23,087 nt of DNA from a virus: IMG/VR virus record IMGVR_UViG_3300028666_000107, positions 1 to 23,087 of that record. One strand, written 5' to 3'. Made by a program: the position numbers and the translations under genes. Below are positions 16,658 through 22,724 of this stretch, piece after piece (within the stretch, counting starts at the first letter, position 1; each line of letters opens with the position of its first letter). The notes beneath the pieces are model-generated. The model had not been told where the DNA came from. It saw only the letters and a program-made list of their open reading frames with translations, and did no database searches.

Positions 16658-18424
16658 ATGGCAATTACAAATTCATTAGTAAGATTGAGCGTTGGGATTG
16701 TGGGTGTTGAACCCGGTATTCTTTTGTTAAAAACAAGTTTATCAAGTTCTCAAATTTTAGTTCCTGGATATTTAAACCAGGTTGCACAATCTTATGGAAT
16801 TAGTGTATTGCCATCTGATGTTTTAATTGCCAATTGCAGCAATGGAAGTGGTTATTATACGCTATCTGTTAATGGTACTGGCATAATTACTATTGCTAGA
16901 GATATGGCTGATATTTCATTTAATGGAATACAGATTTATGTTTCCAAGCAGATTGGTAATGATGGAAATGACGGAAGTTTAACTAATCCTCTGGCTACTT
17001 TTAATGCTGCTATAGCTCGTGCTGGGTCCCCAGCTACTCCAGTTCAAATTATTGCTTTAGATGGTGCAACGTATAATGAGCAATTAGTTCTTGATACATC
17101 GTATATTTGGATTAATTCTCCCTTGGCGAGCATACAATATACTGGAGCTGGGGATGCAATTACTGTTACTGCGACAGGTGCTGGATTTCCAATAATTTTA
17201 GCTCAAATAGGTGCTTCGAGCGGAAATGCTATAGTTAATACATCTAGTGAGTTTGTTATTGTTAGAGCTGGATCTCTATTAAATGGCGATATTGTTAACC
17301 AAGGCTCTGCTGGCGCAGTTATAGTTACAGCTGAAATAGTAGGTGTTAATTTTACAAACACATCAACTGGATCTATATATTACAGCATTATTGCTAGAGT
17401 TGGCGGCATAGATAGCGCTGGTGTAACTGGAATTAGTGCAACATCTGCTACCGGTCCATTTTCTATTGGCGGTATATCTTATCCTATTGGCCCCACAACA
17501 ACAGGCTATGTATTAACTGCAAGCGGTCCAAATTCAGCTGCTTTCTCTCCTGGTGGTGGAGGTGGTTTAACCCCAATAGCATCAGATACATTACTATCTA
17601 ACATTACTGGTTCTTCTGCGATACCCGTAGGAAATACATTATCAGCTATTTTGGATGCATCATTTGATAATTCACAAGGTGATATTCTTTATCGTGGTGC
17701 TGGTGGATGGACGTTTTTAGCACCAGGAACAGAGGGTCAAGCATTGATAACTGGTGGGGCGGCTGCGAATCCAGCATGGGAAAGTGGTACAGATCAAACA
17801 TGGACTGTAGGCAGTAATATTACCTCTAACACTGGAGATATTATATCTACCACAGGTGCTCTTGTTTCGGGCAACAGTACTAATAATTTAACGATTAGAT
17901 GGACATCTAATAGCTCTAATGTAGTATCAACCTTAACAAATCAACCATCAAATTTTGCCAATGAATGGGTTTTGCCTCATTTGGCATTTAGTCCTGTCAC
18001 ATTGTTGGCGGCCAATCTTACCCAAGTAGATCCAATGTCAAATCTCATTTATTTTGACACTACCGTTCCTGCTATCGCTTTAGTAGGTGGGGCATCTTTT
18101 CCTATCGCCAATAGCTACTATGGCGGCCTATATAGGGTTAGAGATTTAAAAATTAACCTTACCCCAACTAATTTTAGTGGCGGAGACAGAGATTTATTAA
18201 TTACCGATGGCTCAACGCAATACAGCATCATTCCTGCTGCAACTCTTCAAGCACTATCAAATTCATTGTGGGGTTCTGTTGCCCTACCTCCTCCAGCAAC
18301 AACAGGATGGAATACCATAACGGCGTTTTCAGGGGTTGATTTGAGCGCTACTTATATTAATGGCACAACGGATTATGCAGCTGGTTCTATTACAATTACC
18401 GTCGCATGGGAAAAAGTATCTTAA
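16658..18424 (+). CDS. Tail fibre/tailspike-like protein with fibre tip domain
   Basis: This 588-aa protein shares its N-terminal domain with the previous gene (GIVGVEPGILLLKTSL, then SDVLIANCSNGSGYYTLSV). A module starts GNDGNDG (100-106), with PLATFNAAIARA and NSPLASIQYTGAGDAITV. A central segment (GDILYRGAGGWTFLAPGTEG, then ANPAWESGTDQTW, about 345-390) is a recurring linker of phage fibres. The last ~130 residues (LKINLTPTNFSGGDRDLLIT, then QYSIIPAATLQALSNSLWG) match a common fibre C-terminal domain. It lies 24 bases after the preceding gene and is the most complete anchor-module-tip arrangement of the paralogous set. Confidence 0.75.
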   Translation: MAITNSLVRLSVGIVGVEPGILLLKTSLSSSQILVPGYLNQVAQSYGISVLPSDVLIANCSNGSGYYTLSVNGTGIITIARDMADISFNGIQIYVSKQIGNDGNDGSLTNPLATFNAAIARAGSPATPVQIIALDGATYNEQLVLDTSYIWINSPLASIQYTGAGDAITVTATGAGFPIILAQIGASSGNAIVNTSSEFVIVRAGSLLNGDIVNQGSAGAVIVTAEIVGVNFTNTSTGSIYYSIIARVGGIDSAGVTGISATSATGPFSIGGISYPIGPTTTGYVLTASGPNSAAFSPGGGGGLTPIASDTLLSNITGSSAIPVGNTLSAILDASFDNSQGDILYRGAGGWTFLAPGTEGQALITGGAAANPAWESGTDQTWTVGSNITSNTGDIISTTGALVSGNSTNNLTIRWTSNSSNVVSTLTNQPSNFANEWVLPHLAFSPVTLLAANLTQVDPMSNLIYFDTTVPAIALVGGASFPIANSYYGGLYRVRDLKINLTPTNFSGGDRDLLITDGSTQYSIIPAATLQALSNSLWGSVALPPPATTGWNTITAFSGVDLSATYINGTTDYAAGSITITVAWEKVS

Positions 18425-18438
18425 TCTAGGGGAATTTT

Positions 18439-19218
18439 ATGACATTTATTAGACCTTGTTTTGGAGCCGATAACTCCCTTAGTCTTGATTTGGGCAACTG
18501 GAATATCAGTGGCCAAGTTGTTACGGCTACTGGTAATCAATTAAATTCTGCTGGAACCAGCAGTTTCCTCTCCATCAAGCAACAACTCTTTACGAGCAGC
18601 GGAACCTACTCACCAACAAATGGTATGGCTTTTTGCATAGTAGAAGTTGTTGGCGCAGGTGGTGGCGGTGGCGGAGTGGATTCTGTTGCTCTTCAATCTG
18701 CAGGTGCAGGTGGCGGCGGTTCTGGAGCTTATTCACGCTCTATTTTTACTACTTCAGATATTGGTGGCTCCCAAACTGTTACCATCGGTAGCGGTGGTGT
18801 TGGCGGTGTTGCCGGAAATAATAACGGCAGTGATGGTGGCTCAACCAGTCTTGGCTCTCTTATTGAGGCAGACGGTGGTCATGGTGGCTTTGGCGCTGCT
18901 GCATCTGCTTCTTTTGGTGTAGGCATTTATGGTGCTGGCGGTGGTTCAGCAACAGGTGCTTTGGTTGTTAATGGCAATGAAGGTGCATTAGGTCAATCAT
19001 ATGGCCCTAATATGCTAGGCATCGGCGGTGCAGGTGGAAATAGCATTTATGGCTCTGGCGGCCCTCAGCTTGTCAATCAGGCTGGTCATGATGGATTTAA
19101 TTACGGTTCTGGTGGCGGCGGTGCATCTTCTGCCGATACTGGAGCCGCTGCAGGTGGGAATGGTACTGACGGTATAGTCATAATCACAGAATATGTTGCA
19201 TTTGCTTCTATAGCTTAA
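18439..19218 (+). CDS. Glycine-rich tail adhesin-like protein
   Basis: This 259-aa protein has a beta-rich start (about residues 1-50) and then FTSSGTYSPTNGMAFCIVEV, the standard lead-in to glycine-rich fibre domains. From residue ~70 it is dominated by Gly runs (GAGGGGGG, GAGGGGSG, GSGGGGASS), ending TDGIVIITEYVAFASIA. T-even-type gp38 adhesins form a polyglycine-II sandwich whose loops bind outer membrane proteins; the composition here suggests a similar fold without obvious homology. It is the last gene of the rightward operon, preceded by AGGGGA and followed closely by a strong terminator. A role as a tip adhesin is inferred. Confidence 0.68.
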   Translation: MTFIRPCFGADNSLSLDLGNWNISGQVVTATGNQLNSAGTSSFLSIKQQLFTSSGTYSPTNGMAFCIVEVVGAGGGGGGVDSVALQSAGAGGGGSGAYSRSIFTTSDIGGSQTVTIGSGGVGGVAGNNNGSDGGSTSLGSLIEADGGHGGFGAAASASFGVGIYGAGGGSATGALVVNGNEGALGQSYGPNMLGIGGAGGNSIYGSGGPQLVNQAGHDGFNYGSGGGGASSADTGAAAGGNGTDGIVIITEYVAFASIA

Positions 19219-19235
19219 AAGTAAAGTTTGTTCGC

Positions 19236-19266
19236 ATTAAAAAGGGGCATTAAGCCCCTTTTTAAT
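19236..19266. terminator. Bidirectional intrinsic terminator
   Basis: ATTAAAAAGGGGC (19236-19248) pairs perfectly with GCCCCTTTTTAAT (19254-19266) around a five-base ATTAA loop. It has GC-rich pairs at the top and an A-tract/T-tract on either side, so it would end transcription from both directions. It lies between the end of the rightward fibre operon and the stop codon of the convergent leftward gene. Confidence 0.88.
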
Positions 19267-19277
19267 TTCTAACATTA

Positions 19278-20168
19278 TTAAATAGCTTGTAGACCTAAAT
19301 CATCAGTCCAACCTACTACGTTAATAGAGGTAGAATCACTAGCGGTACCAATATAATAAAGCACTGAACTTAATACGGTAGAGATTACAGCTGTACCAGG
19401 AGCAATTATGCCAGAGTTAACACCCGCTGCTGCTGCTGAGTTTTGATACTCAAGAGGATAAGTTGTAGCAGATACGACGTTTTGATTGGTAATACCAACA
19501 CTATTTCCAACTAAAGCAGGAGTATATGCTACCGTTAACTTAGCTTGCGAAGCAAAATAAGGATTTAAAGGTAGATTGCCGCCTGATAGATTTAATTGGG
19601 TCAAGGTTGTAGCCGCACCAGCACTTAACAATGGAATACCAGCGGTTAAAGTCACTTCCCGCTTAACATCAGCACCTGATTGTAAGAATTGAACAATGTT
19701 ATTTGTTCCAGCAGCAATAACAATAGTTCCAATTCTTCTCCATGTTTGATAGTTTCCAACAGGAGAGATATCAAGGAAGTTATTACCAGTAGCCACAACG
19801 ATTTTAGGAGTGTTACTTGAAAGACCCTGAACGTTGATAGGGCTATTGCTTACAGTCTGCCCTAGAACACCTGTAGCATCATCGATAAGATAGACGCCAA
19901 ATGATGTGTTGTTGGTCGGTGCGATTAAACTAGCTGCAAATGGGAAGCAGCCGTTTAATCCAACAGTAGAAGTATCTACAGTAACAGAAGTACGCAAAGC
20001 AATAATATCATCATTGCCATAAGCACGACATACGCCGGGAGATACTGAAAAGGTCGTAGCTGAGAGCCAAGTTAAGTTTAATCCGGAAATGAACGGATCT
20101 GATTGAAAGCCTGGAACAATACTCAGGTTATTTCTAGAAGAAGCCGATGTAGGTTGAAAAAATGCCAT
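19278..20168 (-). CDS. Leftward virion-type beta-rich protein, convergent to fibre operon
   Basis: This 296-aa protein begins MAFFQPTSASSRNNLSIVPG. Its sequence (LSATTFSVSPGVCRAYGNDD, then GVYLIDDATG and QTWRRIGTIVIA) resembles beta-structured phage structural proteins found near fibre genes. No enzyme motif is visible. ATG at 20168 is preferred over TTG at 20174, because AAGGA lies nine bases from the ATG but only three from the TTG. It is alone on its transcript, with a good promoter at 20235-20263 and the shared terminator just past its stop. A virion-like gene run from an independent leftward promoter next to a parS-like site is unusual. It might be a surface or decoration protein or a prophage-expressed gene; the function is unknown. 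Confidence 0.65.
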   Translation of the reverse strand: MAFFQPTSASSRNNLSIVPGFQSDPFISGLNLTWLSATTFSVSPGVCRAYGNDDIIALRTSVTVDTSTVGLNGCFPFAASLIAPTNNTSFGVYLIDDATGVLGQTVSNSPINVQGLSSNTPKIVVATGNNFLDISPVGNYQTWRRIGTIVIAAGTNNIVQFLQSGADVKREVTLTAGIPLLSAGAATTLTQLNLSGGNLPLNPYFASQAKLTVAYTPALVGNSVGITNQNVVSATTYPLEYQNSAAAAGVNSGIIAPGTAVISTVLSSVLYYIGTASDSTSINVVGWTDDLGLQAI

Positions 20169-20234
20169 ATTCAAGGTTCCTTATGCATAGGGAGTTGGTT
20201 ATGTGATGAACTTAAAGAAAGTAAGTCCAATTAA

Positions 20235-20263
20235 AGCATAGCGTATATTCATCAGTCTTTCAA
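20235..20263 (-). promoter_or_regulatory. Predicted sigma70-type promoter for the leftward virion-type gene
   Basis: Reading leftward, TTGAAA (20263-20258) is followed by a 17-bp spacer and TATGCT (20240-20235), matching five and four of six consensus positions. The start of transcription would fall near 20228, leaving about 60 nt of leader before the ATG at 20168. The -35 box begins three bases after the parS-like site, so a protein bound there should affect this promoter. Confidence 0.6.
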
Positions 20264-20266
20264 CTA

Positions 20267-20282
20267 TGTTTCACGTGGAACA
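20267..20282. promoter_or_regulatory. parS-like ParB binding site
   Basis: The plus strand reads TGTTTCACGTGGAACA; the minus strand reads TGTTCCACGTGAAACA, which fits the canonical bacterial chromosomal parS consensus (TGTTNCACGTGAAACA) at every position. It is a near-perfect 16-bp palindrome centred on CACGTG. By chance a match this long is very improbable in 23 kb. ParB proteins load on such sites as CTP-dependent clamps and support DNA segregation with ParA. The site lies between two leftward genes, two bases beyond the stop of the DUF551-like gene and next to a -35 box. No ParA or ParB is encoded in the window, so the partner may be host ParB or a phage gene elsewhere. A simple operator role is the alternative. 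Confidence 0.75.
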
Positions 20283-20284
20283 AT

Positions 20285-20575
20285 TTACTCTGGATAATCT
20301 GGCATAATACACCAGTGAGTAACCTTGAAAGGGCCTTTTATAATATTGCCACATAGTTGTTTGCATTCTGGGATATTATCACAATGATCATATGCATAAT
20401 CAATATTTGACCAAAATTTTGGTTTATTATCTTTTGTTTCTTCTGGATATCCGGATAAATATCCGCTTATAATAAATGATGCTTCTAAATGAGGATCATA
20501 ATTGATATCACAATACAATAATAATACTGGCATACAATCTGGGGGAAGGAAATCTTTAATACTTATCCATTTCAT
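20285..20575 (-). CDS. DUF551-like small protein
   Basis: This 96-aa protein begins MKWISIKDFLPPDCMPVLLL and ends KVTHWCIMPDYPE. Both ends fit the DUF551 pattern (WI.vkd.LP....VLv ... VTHW..lP..P), common among short phage and prophage proteins of unknown role. The ATG at 20575 was chosen because GAGGA lies five bases upstream; a GTG four codons earlier lacks a proper SD. It is the last gene of the leftward small-gene operon, and its stop lies next to the parS-like site. Confidence 0.75.
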   Translation of the reverse strand: MKWISIKDFLPPDCMPVLLLYCDINYDPHLEASFIISGYLSGYPEETKDNKPKFWSNIDYAYDHCDNIPECKQLCGNIIKGPFKVTHWCIMPDYPE

Positions 20576-20590
20576 ACTATTCCTCACTCA

Positions 20591-20800
20591 CTATAAAATA
20601 CCTGTTTGTTTTGGTGGCCATGAATTTTTAACTATATATGGATCATTATCTGATATTTTAGATGATAATTTTTCAATATCTATGTTTTTTAAACAATGCC
20701 AATCACAAAAGTGAATATCATGTAAATCATAATGTTTTACAATCAGACATTCTGTTCGTTTCATTTCCCCGCATGAATTACATTTATACAATGTTGTCAT
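20591..20800 (-). CDS. Small cysteine-rich, putative zinc-binding protein
   Basis: This 69-aa protein has CxxC at residues 7-10 (KCNSCGEMKRTEC) and CxxxC at 32-36 (FCDWHC), with nearby histidines, a layout able to hold one zinc ion. The rest is charged and carries no other motif. Small zinc-ribbon proteins are frequent in phage early operons and may bind nucleic acid or a host protein, but no family was recognised. The start is ATG with AAGGAG upstream. Confidence 0.68.
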   Translation of the reverse strand: MTTLYKCNSCGEMKRTECLIVKHYDLHDIHFCDWHCLKNIDIEKLSSKISDNDPYIVKNSWPPKQTGIL

Positions 20801-20809
20801 ATTTTCTCC

Positions 20810-21028
20810 TTACTCATCATAAAACACTGGTGTAGTTACAACTATACTGTCACAAAAAGGAGCCTTATGCTCTTGTTCATAAGCACCACAAAACATCAGG
20901 AATGATACAACATCTTTAACTTCCATTCCCTTATCTTCCATAGCGCCTGGAGATTTTAAGATATCTCCTACATTTATAGGGGTATTGTTACGGTCATATA
21001 CGCCTGTCCATATTGGTTTATCTGTCAT
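20810..21028 (-). CDS. Small YopX-like protein (N-terminal motif only)
   Basis: This 72-aa protein begins TDKPIWTGVYDRNNTPINVG followed by DIL. It resembles the (I/F)TG..D.NG..I..GDI motif of YopX-family phage proteins, whose function is unknown. Full YopX proteins are usually longer (about 120-150 aa), so this is a short relative or a remnant. The remaining part has three Cys or Met-rich turns but no recognisable site. Its ATG lies inside the 3' end of csrA (11-bp overlap), and its AAAGGAG SD lies within csrA, so translation of the two is probably linked. Confidence 0.55.
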   Translation of the reverse strand: MTDKPIWTGVYDRNNTPINVGDILKSPGAMEDKGMEVKDVVSFLMFCGAYEQEHKAPFCDSIVVTTPVFYDE

Positions 21029-21197
21029 GATTATTCTCCTTTTGTATTTGCTTGTATACTTCTTCCCTGTGAACAGGAATATTTCTATCGCAATCTATTC
21101 CTATTCTAATTTGATTACCTCTAATTTCCATCACTCTTACAATAACTTCATCACCAATATAGATTGACTCTCCAATCTTCCTTGATAGTATTAGCAC
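21018..21197 (-). CDS. csrA: CsrA/RsmA-family carbon storage regulator
   Basis: A 59-aa protein starts at GTG (21197-21195) with AAAGGAG six bases upstream. It reads MLILSRKIGESIYIGDEVIV, then RGNQIRIGID and IPVHREEVYKQIQKEN. The five-strand beta core and C-terminal helix match CsrA over its full length, and Leu4 and Arg44 (in VHREE), which contact GGA-containing RNA, are present. CsrA dimers bind GGA motifs in mRNA leaders and change translation and stability; in bacteria they control metabolism, motility and virulence. Closer resemblance to gammaproteobacterial CsrA (IGDEV, GNQVRIG) than to Bacillus CsrA hints at the host. A phage copy could redirect host metabolism or control phage leaders. 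Its 3' end overlaps the next gene by 11 bp. It is short enough to be missed by length-filtered gene calls. Confidence 0.93.
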   Translation of the reverse strand: MLILSRKIGESIYIGDEVIVRVMEIRGNQIRIGIDCDRNIPVHREEVYKQIQKENNHDR

Positions 21198-21208
21198 TTT
21201 ATTCTCCT

Positions 21209-21733
21209 TTAAAATGGGATCGCATCATCTATAATTTCATTTTTAACCACTGGTTTTTTAACTCTGGTGTTGTCAACAACATAATCATTGACCTTATTCT
21301 TATCCGGTATAAATATCTTAGGAACTTCTTCTGTGTGGTCTGCTCGGACGGGATATCTATCGTCTGTACTCTTATCAATATATACATCAGCAACACCTCT
21401 TCTATCTTTCATTAAATCGGTATCTATCTCACCATTTGCATAATCATCGCCTAATCCAATAGACTCGCAGAAATTACGGAGTTTATAGGCGGTTTTACCT
21501 TCTAACAATAACCAATCATTTGTTAAATTACTAATTGGTTTTCCATCTTTAAATGCTTCTAATCTCAATGTTACTTTTATCATTTGATTGCCAGTTTTAG
21601 AAATAGCAGCTTCTGCGCTATAAACTTTAAATTCATATTTCCCTTTAGGAAAAACATGATTCTTTAGTTTTCCTTCATTTTTAGCCCGATATGCTTCTTC
21701 TGCTGACATTGGGTTTATTTTCAATATGCTCAT
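21209..21733 (-). CDS. Single-strand-DNA-binding-like protein, DUF669-type
   Basis: This 174-aa protein contains FPKGKYEFKVYSAEAAISKT followed by GNQMIKVTLRLEAF (about residues 28-61), then NDWLLL and KLRNFCESIGLGDDYANGE (about 72-102). This layout is typical of DUF669-type phage proteins, which take the place of SSB in many phages. The C-terminus is DDAIPF, close to the DDDIPF tip by which bacterial SSB recruits replication and repair partners. It therefore probably coats phage ssDNA during replication or recombination. The start is ATG with AAGGAAG upstream. It is the largest gene in the leftward operon, 11 bp before csrA. Confidence 0.72.
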   Translation of the reverse strand: MSILKINPMSAEEAYRAKNEGKLKNHVFPKGKYEFKVYSAEAAISKTGNQMIKVTLRLEAFKDGKPISNLTNDWLLLEGKTAYKLRNFCESIGLGDDYANGEIDTDLMKDRRGVADVYIDKSTDDRYPVRADHTEEVPKIFIPDKNKVNDYVVDNTRVKKPVVKNEIIDDAIPF

Positions 21734-21757
21734 TTTGCTTCCTTATTTATTATCTTA

Positions 21758-22090
21758 TTAACCGGAACCGGAACCATAACCGGAACCATAACCGGAACCA
21801 TAACCGGAACCGTCACCGTAACCATAACCGGAACCGGAACCATAACCGGAACCGTCACCGTAACCATAACCGGAACCGTCACCGGAACCGGAACCATAAC
21901 CGGAACCATAACCGGAACCGTCACCGTAACCATAACCGGAACCGTCACCGGAATTGGAACCATAACCGGAACCATAACCGGAACCGTCACCGTAACCATA
22001 ACCGGAACCGTCACCGGAACCATAACCGGAACCGTCACCGGAACCGGAACCTATCTTTATGATCGTTGGGACAATCAATTTTTTACTCAT
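21758..22090 (-). CDS. Gly-alternating low-complexity protein (GSGYGDG type)
   Basis: This 110-aa protein has a 13-residue unique start (MSKKLIVPTIIKI) and then Gly at nearly every second residue to the end, alternating with Ser, Tyr or Asp. A higher-order unit of 22 residues (66 bp; starting GDGSGYGYGDGSGYG) recurs three times, the last copy shortened. One Gly-to-Asn change breaks the pattern. Gly uses GGT throughout and Ser uses TCC. It begins directly after the stop of the DUF6948-like gene (TAA then ATG) with only a weak SD (GGGAA), so translation is probably coupled. No function is known; a flexible or self-associating protein is possible. The other frames through the repeat also stay open but lack a proper start context. 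Confidence 0.6.
   Translation of the reverse strand: MSKKLIVPTIIKIGSGSGDGSGYGSGDGSGYGYGDGSGYGSGYGSNSGDGSGYGYGDGSGYGSGYGSGSGDGSGYGYGDGSGYGSGSGYGYGDGSGYGSGYGSGYGSGSG
21761..22051. repeat. Hexanucleotide-based tandem repeat array 1 (ACCGGA/ACCATA type)
   Basis: About 290 bp consist of six-base units beginning ACC on the plus strand (ACCGGA, ACCATA, ACCGTC, ACCGTA), grouped into a 66-bp higher-order period. All units stay in phase with the leftward Gly-rich gene. Replication slippage is the likely means of growth, so copy number may vary between isolates or assemblies. Confidence 0.9.
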
Positions 22091-22393
22091 TTATTGTTCC
22101 CATATCTTTACTTTCTTGATTGATGCTTCTGCCTCTATTGTTATAGGAATAATTTCTATCCAATTAGATAAAATAACTTCGTTTACTTCTCTAGGAAATT
22201 TACATTCCTTAGGATTGCTCGTTCCTTCCATTGCTAATTGCGATAAAGATGCCGCTCCCTCCCAACGCCAAATACGTCGAGCATTTTTCAATCTCACTAT
22301 TTTATTCACAATATCAATCTCTTCAATATATCCAGCAAACACACCAGCTGAATATGTTCTTACCATGTAATATTGTTCTGCTAAAAATTCCAT
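22091..22393 (-). CDS. DUF6948-like protein, copy 1
   Basis: This 100-aa protein reads MEFLAEQYYMVRTYSAGVFA, then ARRIWRWEGAASLSQLAMEG, KECKFPREV and EIIPITIEAEASIKKVKIW. It aligns along its whole length with the protein encoded at 22721-23017 (RT..SGVFA, SRRLWYWDGAASLSELSQEG, ENCKFPMSV, EVIPMTEKAITSIKNVKIW). The pattern fits the DUF6948 family of small phage proteins of unknown function. The conserved aromatic/charged core (RRIWRWEGA) looks like an interaction surface. An AAGGAG SD lies 11 bases before the ATG, slightly far. It is followed without a gap by a Gly-alternating gene, as is its paralogue. Confidence 0.75.
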   Translation of the reverse strand: MEFLAEQYYMVRTYSAGVFAGYIEEIDIVNKIVRLKNARRIWRWEGAASLSQLAMEGTSNPKECKFPREVNEVILSNWIEIIPITIEAEASIKKVKIWEQ

Positions 22394-22430
22394 TCTATTC
22401 TATTCTCCTTATCATATTGTGATCTTGTTA

Positions 22431-22703
22431 GCCGGTGCCGTCGCCGGTGCCGGTGCCGCTGCCGCTGCCGTCGCCGTAGCCGTAGCCGCTGCCGTCGCCG
22501 GTGCCGGTGCCGCTGCCGTCGCCGTAGCGTTAGCCGTCGCCGTCGCCGGTGCCGGTGCCGCTGCCGTCGCCGTAGCCGTAGCCGTATCCGTCGCCGTAGC
22601 CGTAGCCGCTGCCGGTGCCGCTGCCGTCGCCGTAGCCGTATCCGTCGCCGGTGCCGGTGCCGCTGCCGTCGCCGTAGCCGTAGCCGTATCCGTCGCCGTA
22701 GCC
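22431..22703. repeat. GC-rich tandem repeat array 2 (GCCGGT/GCCGTA/GCCGTC type)
   Basis: About 270 bp of six-base units beginning GCC on the plus strand (GCCGGT, GCCGCT, GCCGTC, GCCGTA) stand out from the AT-rich surroundings. In-phase translation leftward again gives Gly at every second residue, with Asp, Tyr, Ser and Thr between. A longer period of about 102 bp (34 residues) is visible. Base composition and codons differ from array 1 although the encoded pattern is alike. Confidence 0.9.
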
Positions 22704-22724
22704 GCGATCTATGACATTATTCAT
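22530..22724 (-). CDS. Gly-alternating low-complexity protein, copy 2, with early stop
   Basis: The 64-aa product starts MNNVIDRGYGDGYGYGYGDG and continues with Gly at every second position. It ends at TAA (22532-22530), where the repeat reads GCGTTAGCC instead of the expected GCCGTAGCC. In the same frame the repeat continues for another 33 codons to a second TAA at 22430-22428, mirroring the stop position of copy 1. The ancestral protein was therefore probably about 98 aa, and this copy is truncated or carries a sequencing error. The start overlaps the upstream stop (ATGA) and has GGAG six bases upstream. Gly codons are mostly GGC and Ser is AGC. The function is unknown. Confidence 0.55.
   Translation of the reverse strand: MNNVIDRGYGDGYGYGYGDGSGTGTGDGYGYGDGSGTGSGYGYGDGYGYGYGDGSGTGTGDGDG

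Noticed and set aside
20166-20174. TTG at 20174 as the start of the leftward virion-type gene
   Set aside because: It is only three bases from the AAGGA SD; the ATG at 20168 has normal spacing.
20985-21167. Rightward open frame opposite csrA
   Set aside because: It lies antisense to a clear CsrA coding sequence and has no SD or domain.
21691-22062. Rightward Asn/Arg/His-repeat protein and leftward Val/Pro/Met-repeat protein across array 1
   Set aside because: These are alternative frames of the same hexamer repeat. The leftward Gly frame has the coupled start and a paralogue with the same pattern.
21761-22703. CRISPR array
   Set aside because: The units are six-base and in phase with a reading frame, with no unique spacers of ~30 bases and no cas genes.
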